This document shows, piece by piece, positions 15,713 to 22,390 of a stretch of 22,390 nt of DNA. The notes beneath the pieces were generated by a model that was given only the letters and a program-made list of their open reading frames with translations, did no database searches and was not told where the DNA came from. The stretch covers positions 1 to 22,390 of the forward strand of contig DVJK01000079.1 of NCBI GenBank assembly GCA_018716795.1, read 5' to 3'. Position 1 is the stretch's first letter, and each line of letters opens with the position of its first letter. The position numbers and the translations under genes were made by a program. This DNA comes from Candidatus Scatomorpha merdipullorum (GTDB taxonomy: Bacteria > Bacillota > Clostridia > Oscillospirales > Oscillospiraceae).

Positions 15713-16486
15713 ATGAATATGCGGGTCAACCAGCGTGAAAACAGCATAGTCGAGTATATAAACCAGTTCGAAAGCGCCACGGTTTCCGAGCTCAGCTCGC
15801 GCTTCAATGTCTCGGAGATTACCATCCGGCGCGACCTCGAAAGACTCAGCGAGAAGCGCGTCATAAACCGCGTCCACGGCGGAGCAAGGCGCATGGACGC
15901 CCCGGAGATTGAGGCCTCGGTCACGGAGTTCAGGCAGAAGTCCGAATCCATGCTTCAGGAAAAGGTGCGGATAGGGCAGAGGGCCTGCCAATTCGTCAAG
16001 GATTTCGACACGGTTTTCATGAACAGCGGCACCACCGTGCTGCAATTCCTCAAGCAGCTGCAATGCCAGGGCGTGACCATAGTCACCAACAACGTCGCCG
16101 CCCTGGACACGCCGCACTATCCCGGGATAGACATACTCATGCTGGGCGGGGTTTATAACGAGCGCACGAGGTCCGTCGGCGGCGAGATAACCAGCAGCAA
16201 CCTCCTGAATATTTACAGCACCTGCACCATACTCGGCGTCAACGCCCTGGATTTGAACGAGGGCATGACCACCAGCGTATACCACGAGTGTACGGCGAAT
16301 AACGCCATGATAAGCCATTCGAGGGGCAAGGTGATTGTCCTGGCGGACAGCTCCAAGATGGGGAAGATATCGAGCTATGTGTCCTCCCCGCTCTCGAAGA
16401 TAGACGTGATAATAACTGACTCGGCCTGCCCCGGCGAATTCGTCGCCGGCTTCGAGGCCAAAGGCATAGAGGTGATTACGGTCTGA
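15713..16486 (+). CDS. DeoR-family transcriptional regulator
   Basis: The roughly 257-residue protein has an N-terminal winged helix-turn-helix at about residues 7-60 (SELSSRFNVSEITIRRDLERL, then INRVHGGARR), the classic DeoR pattern. The C-terminal sugar-phosphate sensor includes FMNSGTTVLQFL, TIVTNNVAAL, LGGVYNERTRSVGG and VIVLADSSKMG. Such proteins usually repress sugar-catabolic operons until a phosphorylated sugar binds; control of the adjacent ula-like genes is inferred, as with UlaR. Starts at 15695 (TTG), 15713 and 15719 are in frame; GGTGA at 15704-15708 is 4 bases from the ATG at 15713 and 10 from that at 15719, so the first residues are uncertain. It has its own promoter. Confidence 0.9.
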   Translation: MNMRVNQRENSIVEYINQFESATVSELSSRFNVSEITIRRDLERLSEKRVINRVHGGARRMDAPEIEASVTEFRQKSESMLQEKVRIGQRACQFVKDFDTVFMNSGTTVLQFLKQLQCQGVTIVTNNVAALDTPHYPGIDILMLGGVYNERTRSVGGEITSSNLLNIYSTCTILGVNALDLNEGMTTSVYHECTANNAMISHSRGKVIVLADSSKMGKISSYVSSPLSKIDVIITDSACPGEFVAGFEAKGIEVITV

Positions 16487-16498
16487 GCGGCCGCGAAT

Positions 16499-16529
16499 AA
16501 GCCGCCCGGGGCAAAACCCCGGGCGGCTT
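16499..16529 (+). terminator. Terminator hairpin after the DeoR gene
   Basis: AAGCCGCCCGGGG (16499-16511) pairs with CCCCGGGCGGCTT (16517-16529) around CAAAA, a 13-bp stem starting 12 bases after the stop. The U-run is short on the + strand, but the position fits the end of the operon. Confidence 0.6.
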
Positions 16530-16598
16530 CGCCATACGCCGACCCGCCGCGCCGCGTTTATGCATCGCGGCAGCGCTTCATTTCCGTGTTTTTGCGCG

Positions 16599-16628
16599 AA
16601 AAAGCCCCGGAGCCAAAGCTCCGGGGCT
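16599..16628 (-). terminator. Intrinsic terminator of the tRNA-Val unit
   Basis: Read on the - strand, AGCCCCGGAGC (16618-16628), a TTTG loop and GCTCCGGGGCT (16603-16613) form an 11-bp stem followed by four to five T residues. It abuts the CCA end of the tRNA directly, so processing and termination are closely linked. Confidence 0.8.
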
Positions 16629-16705
16629 TGGTGGACGATACAGGACTCGAACCTGTGACCCTCCGCACGTCAAGCGGATGCTCATACCAGCTGAGCTAAT
16701 CGTCC
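16629..16705 (-). tRNA. tRNA-Val (anticodon GAC), CCA encoded
   Basis: Read on the - strand, the gene folds as a full cloverleaf. The acceptor stem is GGACGAT with ATCGTCC, the D-arm is GCTC/GAGC, the anticodon stem is TCCGC/GCGGA, and the loop TTGACGT carries GAC. The T-arm is ACAGG/CCTGT with TTCGAGT, and the discriminator is A. CCA is encoded at 16631-16629. The anticodon GAC reads GUC and GUU valine codons, matching the heavy use of GTC here. Confidence 0.95.
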
Positions 16706-16733
16706 GTGTGCCGCTCTCATCGGCGGCTTTGTT

Positions 16734-16762
16734 ATTATACGATAGGCCCTTGCAAATGTCAA
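16734..16762 (-). promoter_or_regulatory. Consensus sigma-A promoter of tRNA-Val
   Basis: On the - strand, TTGACA (16757-16762), a 17-nt spacer and TATAAT (16734-16739) match the consensus exactly. Transcription should start near 16727, about 20 bases before the mature tRNA end. Confidence 0.92.
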
Positions 16763-16782
16763 GAGTTTTTTTCGCGTTTTTT

Positions 16783-16809
16783 GCCCCTCCAACCCGGGGC
16801 GGGAGGGGC
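16783..16809 (-). other. Stem-loop after the deacylase gene
   Basis: GCCCCTCC (16783-16790) pairs with GGAGGGGC (16802-16809) around an 11-base GC-rich loop. On the - strand it follows the YbaK-like stop by several bases, but A residues rather than T residues come after it. It may protect the mRNA 3' end; it is not a standard terminator. Confidence 0.5.
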
Positions 16810-16816
16810 ATTTAAA

Positions 16817-17299
16817 TCACTGTTCGGGCGCGGGAAGCTTGGTGACGTCGACCCACTCAAGGGCGTTGGAGTATTTCCACAGCTCCTCGAGATTGAGCTC
16901 TATGGCGCTCGAGCCGCTGCCGACGGCGGGGAAGACGGTCTCGAAGCGCTTGAGGCTGTCGTCCAGGTAGACGTCGACGCCGTCGTTTATGCCGAAGGGG
17001 CAGACGCCGCCCACCGGGTGGCCGATGAGCTCAAGCACCTCGTCGGCGGTGAGCATCTTGGCCTTGCAGTGGAACTTCTCCTTGAACTTATGGTTGTCTA
17101 TGCGCGCGTCGCCGGCGGCGAGGACGAGTATCGCGCCGCCGTCCGGGCGCTTGAAGCTCAGGCTCTTGGCGATGCGGGCGCCCTCGACGCCCAGGGCCTT
17201 GGCGGCCAGGTCGACCGTGGCGGAGGAGACGTCGAACTCGATAACACGGTCCTCCATGCCGAACTGGCGGAAGTACGCGCGGCCTTTTTCTATGGACAT
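16817..17299 (-). CDS. YbaK/ProX-type aminoacyl-tRNA deacylase
   Basis: The 160-residue protein has the YbaK/prolyl-tRNA editing pattern: RIAKSLSFK with the conserved Lys, ILVLAAGDARID, HKFKEKF, LTADEVLELIGHPVGGVCPFGI and a final RFETVFPAVGS block. Family members hydrolyse mischarged tRNAs such as Cys- or Ala-tRNA-Pro, acting in trans in the cytosol. The ATG at 17299 has GGTGGGTGA just upstream; an upstream in-frame TTG at 17314 would precede that site. It has its own promoter at 17330-17358. It lies next to a tRNA gene, but tRNA-Val is not the usual substrate, so this is probably coincidence. Confidence 0.88.
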   Translation of the reverse strand: MSIEKGRAYFRQFGMEDRVIEFDVSSATVDLAAKALGVEGARIAKSLSFKRPDGGAILVLAAGDARIDNHKFKEKFHCKAKMLTADEVLELIGHPVGGVCPFGINDGVDVYLDDSLKRFETVFPAVGSGSSAIELNLEELWKYSNALEWVDVTKLPAPEQ

Positions 17300-17329
17300 A
17301 AAATCACCCACCAAACATTATTCCCGCAC

Positions 17330-17358
17330 ATTATAATACAGCCTTCGCCGTTTTTCAA
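17330..17358 (-). promoter_or_regulatory. Promoter of the YbaK-like gene, overlapping the upstream stop codon
   Basis: On the - strand, TTGAAA (17353-17358), a 17-nt spacer and TATAAT (17330-17335) form a strong promoter. Its -35 box includes the TGA stop (17355-17357) of the lipoprotein gene, so no terminator can separate the two and read-through is likely. Confidence 0.85.
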
Positions 17359-18494
17359 GGCTCGAGCAGCAAAAGGCTGCCGTCTTTTCCGCTGTCGGCG
17401 ATGAGGCGCGTCTCGCCAGCGCCCCAGCTCACGGAGTAGAGCGGCGAATCCATGAACGCCGCCGTGAGGCCCAGGCTTTCGCCGGCGGAGAGGAGGCTCA
17501 GGTACAGCACGGTCTGCTGCGGGTAAAAGCTGCCGTCCGTGTCCATGGCGACGCGGCGGACGCATATGTCCGTAACCTCCTCGGACGCGGTGAGCGAGAA
17601 CTCGACTCCGCCCTCGTCCAGCACGGCGGAGAGGGCCGCGCCCTCAATCCCGGCGCCTATCGAGAGCGCGCCCGGGCCGCCCTTCGGCGAGCTCGCGGGC
17701 AGATACTCGGGCTTCAAAAGCCCGTCCAGCTCGGAGTAGGGGAGGACGAAGACCACGCTGCCCACGGCGTAGGGCGCAATCTCCTCGGGCGCGGCGAAGA
17801 CTGCGAGGCCGTCGTCCGCGAAGTACCACCTGCCCTCGCCCAGCGCGCTCTCCGCGAAAGCGGAGAGGTCATAGAAGGCCGAGGCGTTGGGGTTCTCCGC
17901 CGCCGAGTCCAGCACGTAGCGCTCGACCTTTTCGGAGAGCGCCGCGGGGTCGGAGGCAATGTCCTCCGCGCTCAGGAGCTCGCCGGAGGCGAAGTCGCAG
18001 CTCAGGCCGAAGCCGGAGCCCGCGGGATGCGGCCCGCCGAGCGAGCTGCTGTCGCTCACCAGAAGGCTCAGCACCCGGCCGTCGCAGCGCATGAGCTCCG
18101 CGCGGCGCTGAAAGCCGTAGCCCACGCCCATCCAGTCGAGCCGGCCCGCCTCGTCCAGGGCCTCATAGGCCGCGCGGGCGGCGGAGTCCACCTCGGAAAG
18201 CGTGTCCTCGGAGGGCGTGAGCGCGCCGTTGAGCGCGCGGCTCAGCGCGGGGCCGGACTGCGAGCCGGTGTTGAGCTCGAGCGCGGGGTAGGAATATGTA
18301 TAGAGGTCGCCGGTCTCGCACTTCGCGGCCTTCGTGAGCGTCTGGAAGCGCACGGCCGTGCGCGGGCTTTCCTCCGGCCCCGCCGGCGAGGCCTCCGTAC
18401 CCGCGCCGGGAGACGCGGTCCCGGCCTCATTCGCGCCGCAGGCGGCGAGGGCGAGCAGCAAAAGCGCCAGAGCGAGCGCAAAAAGCTTCTTCAT
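17355..18494 (-). CDS. DUF3298-type secreted lipoprotein
   Basis: The 379-residue protein has a type II signal ending in LAAC (Cys19), a Gly/Ser/Pro/Glu-rich linker to about residue 48, and then a folded part with SSLGGPHPAGSGFGLSCDF, followed by SGELLSAEDI. The GG-x-H-P pattern and following strand are typical of DUF3298/RsiV-like domains, which can sit on the outer face of the membrane. GGAGGG precedes the ATG. It lies 57 bases after the ZIP transporter gene on the same strand with no clear terminator, so co-transcription is likely. RsiV senses lysozyme in Bacillus, but this protein lacks a membrane anti-sigma segment, so that role should not be transferred. Confidence 0.72.
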   Translation of the reverse strand: MKKLFALALALLLLALAACGANEAGTASPGAGTEASPAGPEESPRTAVRFQTLTKAAKCETGDLYTYSYPALELNTGSQSGPALSRALNGALTPSEDTLSEVDSAARAAYEALDEAGRLDWMGVGYGFQRRAELMRCDGRVLSLLVSDSSSLGGPHPAGSGFGLSCDFASGELLSAEDIASDPAALSEKVERYVLDSAAENPNASAFYDLSAFAESALGEGRWYFADDGLAVFAAPEEIAPYAVGSVVFVLPYSELDGLLKPEYLPASSPKGGPGALSIGAGIEGAALSAVLDEGGVEFSLTASEEVTDICVRRVAMDTDGSFYPQQTVLYLSLLSAGESLGLTAAFMDSPLYSVSWGAGETRLIADSGKDGSLLLLEP

Positions 18495-18551
18495 TGCAAT
18501 CCCTCCTTCGGGTTTATACGCCTAAGACGCCCCTTGGGAGAAAATTGTTCC

Positions 18552-19334
18552 TCAGCCGAGCGCGACGTCGAGAATCATCATCAGCGCGAAGCCCGCCGCC
18601 GCGCCGACGGTGCCGATGTTCGAGTGCTCGCCGGACTGGCTCTCGGGTATCAGCTCCTCGATGACGACGTAGAGCATCGCGCCCGCGGCGAAGGCGAGGA
18701 TATAGGGCAGCACGGGCGTTATGAGCCCCGTGAGCAGTATGGTCAGAAGCGCGCCGGCGGGCTCCACGACGCCGGAGCCGAAGCCCAGCAGGAAGGCCCG
18801 GCCGCGCGAGGCCCCTCGGCCCGCGAGCGGCATGGATATCACCGCGCCCTCGGGCAGGTTCTGCATCGCGATTCCCGCGCTCAGCGCAAAGGCCGAGGCG
18901 AGGCTGAGCGAGCCCTCACCCTGCATTGCCGCGGCGAAGACGACGCCGACGGCCATACCCTCGGGCAGGTTGTGCAGCGTCACGGCGAGGGTGAGCATCG
19001 CGCTCTTCCCAAGCCCGGAGGGGCAGCCCTCGGGCCTGTCGCAGTCGAGGTGCTGGTGCGGCACCACGCTGTCGAGCAGCAGCAGGAAGCCCACGCCCAG
19101 CAGGAAGCCTATTGCCGCCGGAACCCAGGCGGCGGAGCCCTGCTCCTCCGCCATGTCTATCGCCGGAATCAGCAGCGACCAGACGCTCGCGGCAATCATG
19201 ACGCCGGAGGCGAAGCCCAGAAGCAGCTTCTGCACCCACGGCCTCATCTCGCCGCGCAGGAAGAACACCAGCGCAGAGCCCGCAGTCGTGCCTATAAGCG
19301 GTATCAAAATGCCGATTATCGCGTTAGTCCACAT
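18552..19334 (-). CDS. ZIP-family divalent metal transporter
   Basis: The 260-residue membrane protein has about eight hydrophobic segments and the two ZIP metal motifs HNLPEGMAVG and QNLPEGAVIS, plus a His/Cys/Asp loop, VPHQHLDCDRPEGC. ZIP proteins import zinc, iron or related ions across the cytoplasmic membrane; this one resembles GufA/ZupT-type bacterial members. The ATG at 19334 has GGAGGTGG nine bases upstream, while an in-frame start at 19364 lies ahead of that site. A TG-TACAAT extended -10 (19354-19359 on the - strand) lies close by and would give a very short leader, so the true promoter may be further up. The lipoprotein gene follows. Confidence 0.92.
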   Translation of the reverse strand: MWTNAIIGILIPLIGTTAGSALVFFLRGEMRPWVQKLLLGFASGVMIAASVWSLLIPAIDMAEEQGSAAWVPAAIGFLLGVGFLLLLDSVVPHQHLDCDRPEGCPSGLGKSAMLTLAVTLHNLPEGMAVGVVFAAAMQGEGSLSLASAFALSAGIAMQNLPEGAVISMPLAGRGASRGRAFLLGFGSGVVEPAGALLTILLTGLITPVLPYILAFAAGAMLYVVIEELIPESQSGEHSNIGTVGAAAGFALMMILDVALG

Positions 19335-19581
19335 TATTTCCACCTCCAACGGACATTGTACCACAGGCGAGGCCCCTTGCGAAGGGGCAAAAAGTCCACG
19401 GTGCGAAATTTACACATTGCGAAGCAACTGAGCAAATTCTACAATAGACGACGCTAACCCGGCGCAAAAATCTACGCGCCAAAGACAAACAGTGTAATTT
19501 TGCGCGCTGAATTTGTGTTATACTGTCCACGTGTGGAATTACATTCCCGCGGAAATGTCTGCGGAGGAGGAGTGAAATTTT
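19335..19581. other. Divergent control region between ZIP and GltS-like genes
   Basis: This gene-free stretch holds promoters for both directions. A hairpin, GCCCCTT/AAGGGGC (19372-19388), lies on the ZIP side. On the GltS side, TCCAC/GTGGA (19526-19537) and an imperfect ACATT-CCGCGG-AATGT palindrome (19541-19558) sit between the -10 box and the ribosome site. These could be operators or leader hairpins. No riboswitch is recognised. Confidence 0.45.
19516..19524 (+). promoter_or_regulatory. Extended -10 promoter of the GltS-like gene
   Basis: TGTTATACT gives TG plus TATACT (19519-19524). The -35 region near 19496 is poor, as is common for extended -10 promoters. The start of transcription near 19531 would fall inside the TCCAC/GTGGA repeat, so a protein bound there could block initiation. 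Confidence 0.55.
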
Positions 19582-20976
19582 ATGCCGGAGACTGTCGTCT
19601 TCTCGGACGCCTATGTCTGGACGTTCATGGGCCAGCTCGCGATACTCTTCATCGCCATCCTGGCCGGCAACGTCCTGCGCACCTGGGTGCCTTTCCTGAA
19701 AAAGCTGTACATACCCGCCGCCATCATAGGCGGCTTCCTTGTGCTGGGGCTCAAGCAGATACCCGCGCTGACGCCGCTGGTGGACAACGCGACGATGGAG
19801 ATTATAACCTACCACGCCCTCGGCCTCGGCTTCGCGGCCATGGCGCTCAAGACCGCGCAGGAGGAGAAGAAGGTCTCCACCGTCAAGGTCGTCGAGTCCG
19901 GCGCGATAATGGCGGGCGGCTATCTCATCCAGGCGGTTATCGGCCTCGTGCTCTCGATAGCCTTCTATTTCATAAACAGCAAGTATTTTTACGCCGCGGG
20001 CCTCATACTGCCCATGGGCTTCGGGCAGAGCACGGGCAGCGCGCTCAGCTGGGGCAGCAACTTCGAGGCGAACTATAACTTCGCCGGCGGAAGCAACTTC
20101 GGCCTCGCCGTCGCGGCCATAGGCTTCATCGTCGGCAGCGTCTTCGGCGTCATATACCTCAATATCGCGACGCGCAAGGGCCTTGTGAAGCCCCGCCGCG
20201 CCCTCGCCGCGGAGAAGGACCACGTCATTATCGAGGACCCCAACGAGATACCCAATTCCGAGAGCATCGACAAGCTGACCGTCCAGCTCTGCCTCGTCGC
20301 GCTGGCCTACGCGGGCGCATACGGGATTATGCTCCTGCTCGCCGCCGTGCCGATAAAGGCCGTGGGCGATCTGGCCTGGGGCCTCAACTTCCTCTGGGCC
20401 CTCGTGGCGGCCTTCCTCATCAAGACCTTCATGGCCGCGATGAAGAAGAAGGGCGTCATAAAGCGCTACTACACCAATAACCACCTCATGGACCGCATAA
20501 GCGGCACAATGTTCGACGCGATGATAGCCGCGGGCATCATGGCGATAGACATCGAGGACGTGCTCGAGAACATCTGGCTGCTGATTGCCACCTGCCTTAT
20601 CGGCACGGTTATCACCTTCTGGTATGTCCGCAAGGCGACGAAGCACGCCTACAAGAACTATGAGATTGAGTCCTTCCTCACGAATTTCGGCACGCTGACC
20701 GGCACGCTGAGCACGGGCATGGTGCTCCTGCGCGAGATAGACCCCGACTTCGTGACGCCGGCCAGCAGCAACATCGTGCTTCAGAACATCCCCTCGATAG
20801 GCTTCCTCGCGCCGCTGCTGCTCACGCTGGGCTTCGCGGCCTCGAGCCTCACGAACACCTTTATAATGTTCGGCGTCTACCTCGTGCTGTTCATCGCGTA
20901 TAACGTCTTCCTCTTCCGGCGGCGGATATTCAAAAAGCGCTACGCGGACAAGCCCGAGGAGGTATGGACCGAGTGA
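19582..20976 (+). CDS. GltS-like sodium:carboxylate/glutamate symporter (ESS family)
   Basis: The 464-residue protein has about ten or more hydrophobic segments. The repeated re-entrant-type motif LPMGFGQSTGSALSWG resembles the GHG-T-A motif of sodium/glutamate symporters, and the second half has LTNFGTLTGTLSTGMVLLRE, a similar inverted repeat. This fits the ESS/GltS fold of two inverted halves. It is longer than E. coli GltS, mainly through a charged cytosolic loop near residues 200-230. GGAGGAGGAG precedes the ATG. Substrate may be glutamate or another carboxylate. The stop overlaps the start of the acyltransferase gene. Confidence 0.78.
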   Translation: MPETVVFSDAYVWTFMGQLAILFIAILAGNVLRTWVPFLKKLYIPAAIIGGFLVLGLKQIPALTPLVDNATMEIITYHALGLGFAAMALKTAQEEKKVSTVKVVESGAIMAGGYLIQAVIGLVLSIAFYFINSKYFYAAGLILPMGFGQSTGSALSWGSNFEANYNFAGGSNFGLAVAAIGFIVGSVFGVIYLNIATRKGLVKPRRALAAEKDHVIIEDPNEIPNSESIDKLTVQLCLVALAYAGAYGIMLLLAAVPIKAVGDLAWGLNFLWALVAAFLIKTFMAAMKKKGVIKRYYTNNHLMDRISGTMFDAMIAAGIMAIDIEDVLENIWLLIATCLIGTVITFWYVRKATKHAYKNYEIESFLTNFGTLTGTLSTGMVLLREIDPDFVTPASSNIVLQNIPSIGFLAPLLLTLGFAASSLTNTFIMFGVYLVLFIAYNVFLFRRRIFKKRYADKPEEVWTE

Positions 20977-22139
20977 GCGCGCCGGAGCGCAGGCCGGACG
21001 CGTATTACAAGCGCATCTACGCGCTCTTCCGGCCGATATTCCGCGCCGTCGCCTTCTTCGCCTACGGCGTGCGCGTAAAGCGCCCCGTCCGCTATGAGGA
21101 GCCGGTGCTGATTCTCGCGAACCACACGAGCGACCTCGACTTCACGGACGTCGCGTCGCACATCTCGAATCACATGTACTTCGTCACGAGCGACCACGTG
21201 ACCGCGATGGGCCTCTTCGGCAAATACTTCGACAGCTGGTTCAACCCGATAAAGGTCACGAAGGGCTCGAGCAAGGCGGGCGGCGTTATCGACATTATGC
21301 GCCGCCTGCGCCGCGGGAACTGCGTGCTGCTCTTCCCCGAGGGGAGAATAAGCCACAACGGCCGAAGCACGGACATCGCTCCGGCGACGGCGAAGCTCGC
21401 GAAATCCGTCAAGTGCAAGGTTGTCACCTTCCGTGCGAGCGGCGGCTTTTTCATCGAGCCGAGGTGGCAGAATTACCTCAACCGGGGCAAATTGTTCTCC
21501 GCCGGAGTGGTCAACGAGTACTCGCCGGAAGCTTTGGCGAAAATGACGAACGAAGAAGTTCTCGAGCAGATTCGCGCCGACCTGTTCGTCGACGCCTACG
21601 CCGAGCAGGAGCGGCTTCGCCGCCCCTTCAAATTCCGGCACGGCCTGCGGGACATAACGCGCTATTACGACGTCTGCCCGCGCTGCCGCGGCGTGGACAC
21701 GCTCGAGGCCGAGGGCGAGGGCATGACTGTGCGCTGCCGGGAGTGCGGCTGCGAGCTTACGATGGACGAGCTCGGCTTCTTCCACGGGCACGAGGGCCTG
21801 CGCAGCTGCCTCGACTGGGAGGAAATTCAGCTGGAAACGTACCGGAAACGCTTTGAAAACGGGGAATTCTTCGCCGAAGACGGCGTTACGATATACTCCG
21901 TCGGCGAGGGCTTTGAGCGGACGGAGCTCTTCACCGGGCCGCTTTCAAGCTCGGCGGAGGGCTTCAAAATAGGCGGCGGGAGCTACGCCTTCCATGAGAT
22001 GAGCCTCCCGGAAATCCTCTCCGGCGGCCGCCGCATGGAGTTCACCTGCGGCAAAAGGAGCTATATGCTCGAAAAGGAAAACGCCTGCCTAAACAAATAC
22101 GTCGAGCTCTACAAATGGGCGACGGGCAGGGAGGAGTAA
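20973..22139 (+). CDS. PlsC-like 1-acylglycerol-3-phosphate acyltransferase with zinc ribbon
   Basis: The N-terminal half shows the acyltransferase motif NHTSDLD (HX4D, His51-Asp56) and FPEGRIS, the acyl-acceptor motif of PlsC. After about residue 225 come two paired Cys motifs, CPRC and CREC, that form a zinc ribbon, followed by a further roughly 140-residue domain that I cannot assign. The GTG at 20973 is preferred because AGGAGG at 20957-20962 lies ten bases upstream and its GTGA overlaps the stop of the preceding gene; the ATG at 20964 has the same site only one base away. Product length is 388 residues, well beyond the usual 240 or so. The substrate could be a lysophospholipid or another acyl acceptor. 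Confidence 0.82.
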   Translation: MSAPERRPDAYYKRIYALFRPIFRAVAFFAYGVRVKRPVRYEEPVLILANHTSDLDFTDVASHISNHMYFVTSDHVTAMGLFGKYFDSWFNPIKVTKGSSKAGGVIDIMRRLRRGNCVLLFPEGRISHNGRSTDIAPATAKLAKSVKCKVVTFRASGGFFIEPRWQNYLNRGKLFSAGVVNEYSPEALAKMTNEEVLEQIRADLFVDAYAEQERLRRPFKFRHGLRDITRYYDVCPRCRGVDTLEAEGEGMTVRCRECGCELTMDELGFFHGHEGLRSCLDWEEIQLETYRKRFENGEFFAEDGVTIYSVGEGFERTELFTGPLSSSAEGFKIGGGSYAFHEMSLPEILSGGRRMEFTCGKRSYMLEKENACLNKYVELYKWATGREE

Positions 22140-22144
22140 ACGCG

Positions 22145-22172
22145 CGCGGGCCGCTTCGGCCCGCGTTTTTTT
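22145..22172 (+). terminator. Strong intrinsic terminator
   Basis: CGCGGGCC (22145-22152) pairs with GGCCCGCG (22158-22165), with a small loop, and seven T residues follow at once. It begins six bases after the acyltransferase stop and ends the GltS/PlsC unit. Confidence 0.93.
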
Positions 22173-22245
22173 CACATATGCGCGCCCGGCTGCCGCGCAA
22201 AAATGAGAGGTAATATTTTTTACGTCAAAACACAGCCGGAAAATG

Positions 22246-22274
22246 TTGACTTTCGGGGCCCGCAGTGATATCAT
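22246..22274 (+). promoter_or_regulatory. Sigma-A promoter of the last gene
   Basis: TTGACT (22246-22251), a 17-nt spacer and TATCAT (22269-22274), preceded by TG at 22266-22267, give an extended -10 promoter. Transcription would start near 22281. Confidence 0.83.
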
Positions 22275-22287
22275 TATCTGTGTATAA

Positions 22288-22326
22288 AAGCGGCATATGC
22301 CGCTTCACTTCCTCGGAGAGGAAGTG
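22288..22326 (+). promoter_or_regulatory. Tandem leader hairpins
   Basis: AAGCGGCATATGCCGCTT (22288-22305) is a perfect 18-base palindrome. It is followed at once by CACTTCCTC (22306-22314), a GGA loop and GAGGAAGTG (22318-22326). Both lie at the predicted 5' end of the mRNA and leave the AAGGAGAA site free. They may stabilise the transcript, as 5'-terminal hairpins do for some highly expressed mRNAs, or the palindrome may be an operator. Confidence 0.65.
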
Positions 22327-22365
22327 ATATCCCTTGGAGAATTAAAATTGAAAAGGAGAATCGGT

Positions 22366-22390
22366 ATGAAAAAGCGTTTTCTTGCAGCGC
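22366..22390 (+). CDS. Start of a secreted or lipoprotein gene (cut by window end)
   Basis: Only the first eight codons are present, reading MKKRFLAA, a basic start followed by hydrophobic residues that looks like a signal peptide. AAGGAGAA lies seven bases upstream. The strong promoter and structured leader suggest a well-expressed product, such as a transporter binding protein. Its family cannot be told. Confidence 0.65.

Noticed and set aside
16783..16809. Hairpin as the intrinsic terminator of the YbaK-like gene
   Set aside because: On the - strand it is followed by A residues, not T residues; the T-run lies on the other strand.
18027..19457. 476-residue + strand frame over the lipoprotein and ZIP genes
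   Set aside because: It opposes two - strand genes with signal peptide, metal motifs and ribosome sites; the translation is R/A/E/H-rich without family signs.

Overview
The window is GC-rich in its genes and AT-rich in its promoters. It reads as a Gram-positive gut-type Clostridia, most like Oscillospiraceae. Supporting signs are strong AGGAGG-type ribosome sites, sigma-A promoters close to TTGACA/TATAAT, short lipoprotein signals ending in L-A-A-C, and a DUF3298-type lipoprotein. A Synergistota origin cannot be excluded from sequence alone. Ile ATA and Arg AGG codons are common despite the high GC.

Region 1 (1-3411): an AT-rich control region carries a clear extended -10 promoter, an upstream inverted repeat and downstream direct repeats. 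It leads into two tandem copies of one three-gene cassette: a small Cys/His-rich DUF1059-like protein plus two DUF3830 (cyclophilin-like) proteins, A and B. An isoprenylcysteine methyltransferase-like membrane protein follows.

Region 2 (3467-11178): an S9 prolyl-oligopeptidase-like peptidase is followed by a complete Dpp/Opp-type ABC importer: permeases B and C, ATPases D and F, and a lipoprotein substrate-binding protein at the end. Codon choice suggests the binding protein is highly expressed.

Region 3 (11179-16486): after a palindrome-rich spacer come a UlaG-like metallo-beta-lactamase-fold lactonase, a beta-propeller-like protein of unknown role, a PfkB sugar kinase, a UlaE-like 3-epimerase and a DeoR-family regulator with its own consensus promoter. 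This resembles the ascorbate (ula) pathway. However, no PTS, UlaD or UlaF is present here; a kinase and an ABC importer stand in their place. From 326 to 16486 every gene is on the + strand.

Region 4 (16487-19334, - strand): tRNA-Val(GAC) with its own promoter and terminator, a YbaK/ProX-like tRNA deacylase, a DUF3298-type lipoprotein and a ZIP metal transporter.

Region 5 (19500-22390, + strand): a GltS-like (ESS family) transporter translationally coupled to a PlsC-like acyltransferase with a zinc ribbon, then a strong terminator. A new promoter follows, with two stacked hairpins in the leader of a secreted-protein gene that runs off the window.

The most interesting points are the duplicated DUF1059/DUF3830 cassette placed ahead of a peptidase and peptide-type importer, and the PTS-less ula-like gene set downstream. 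Together they could form a catabolic locus for an unknown amide- or lactone-containing substrate. That link is inference.
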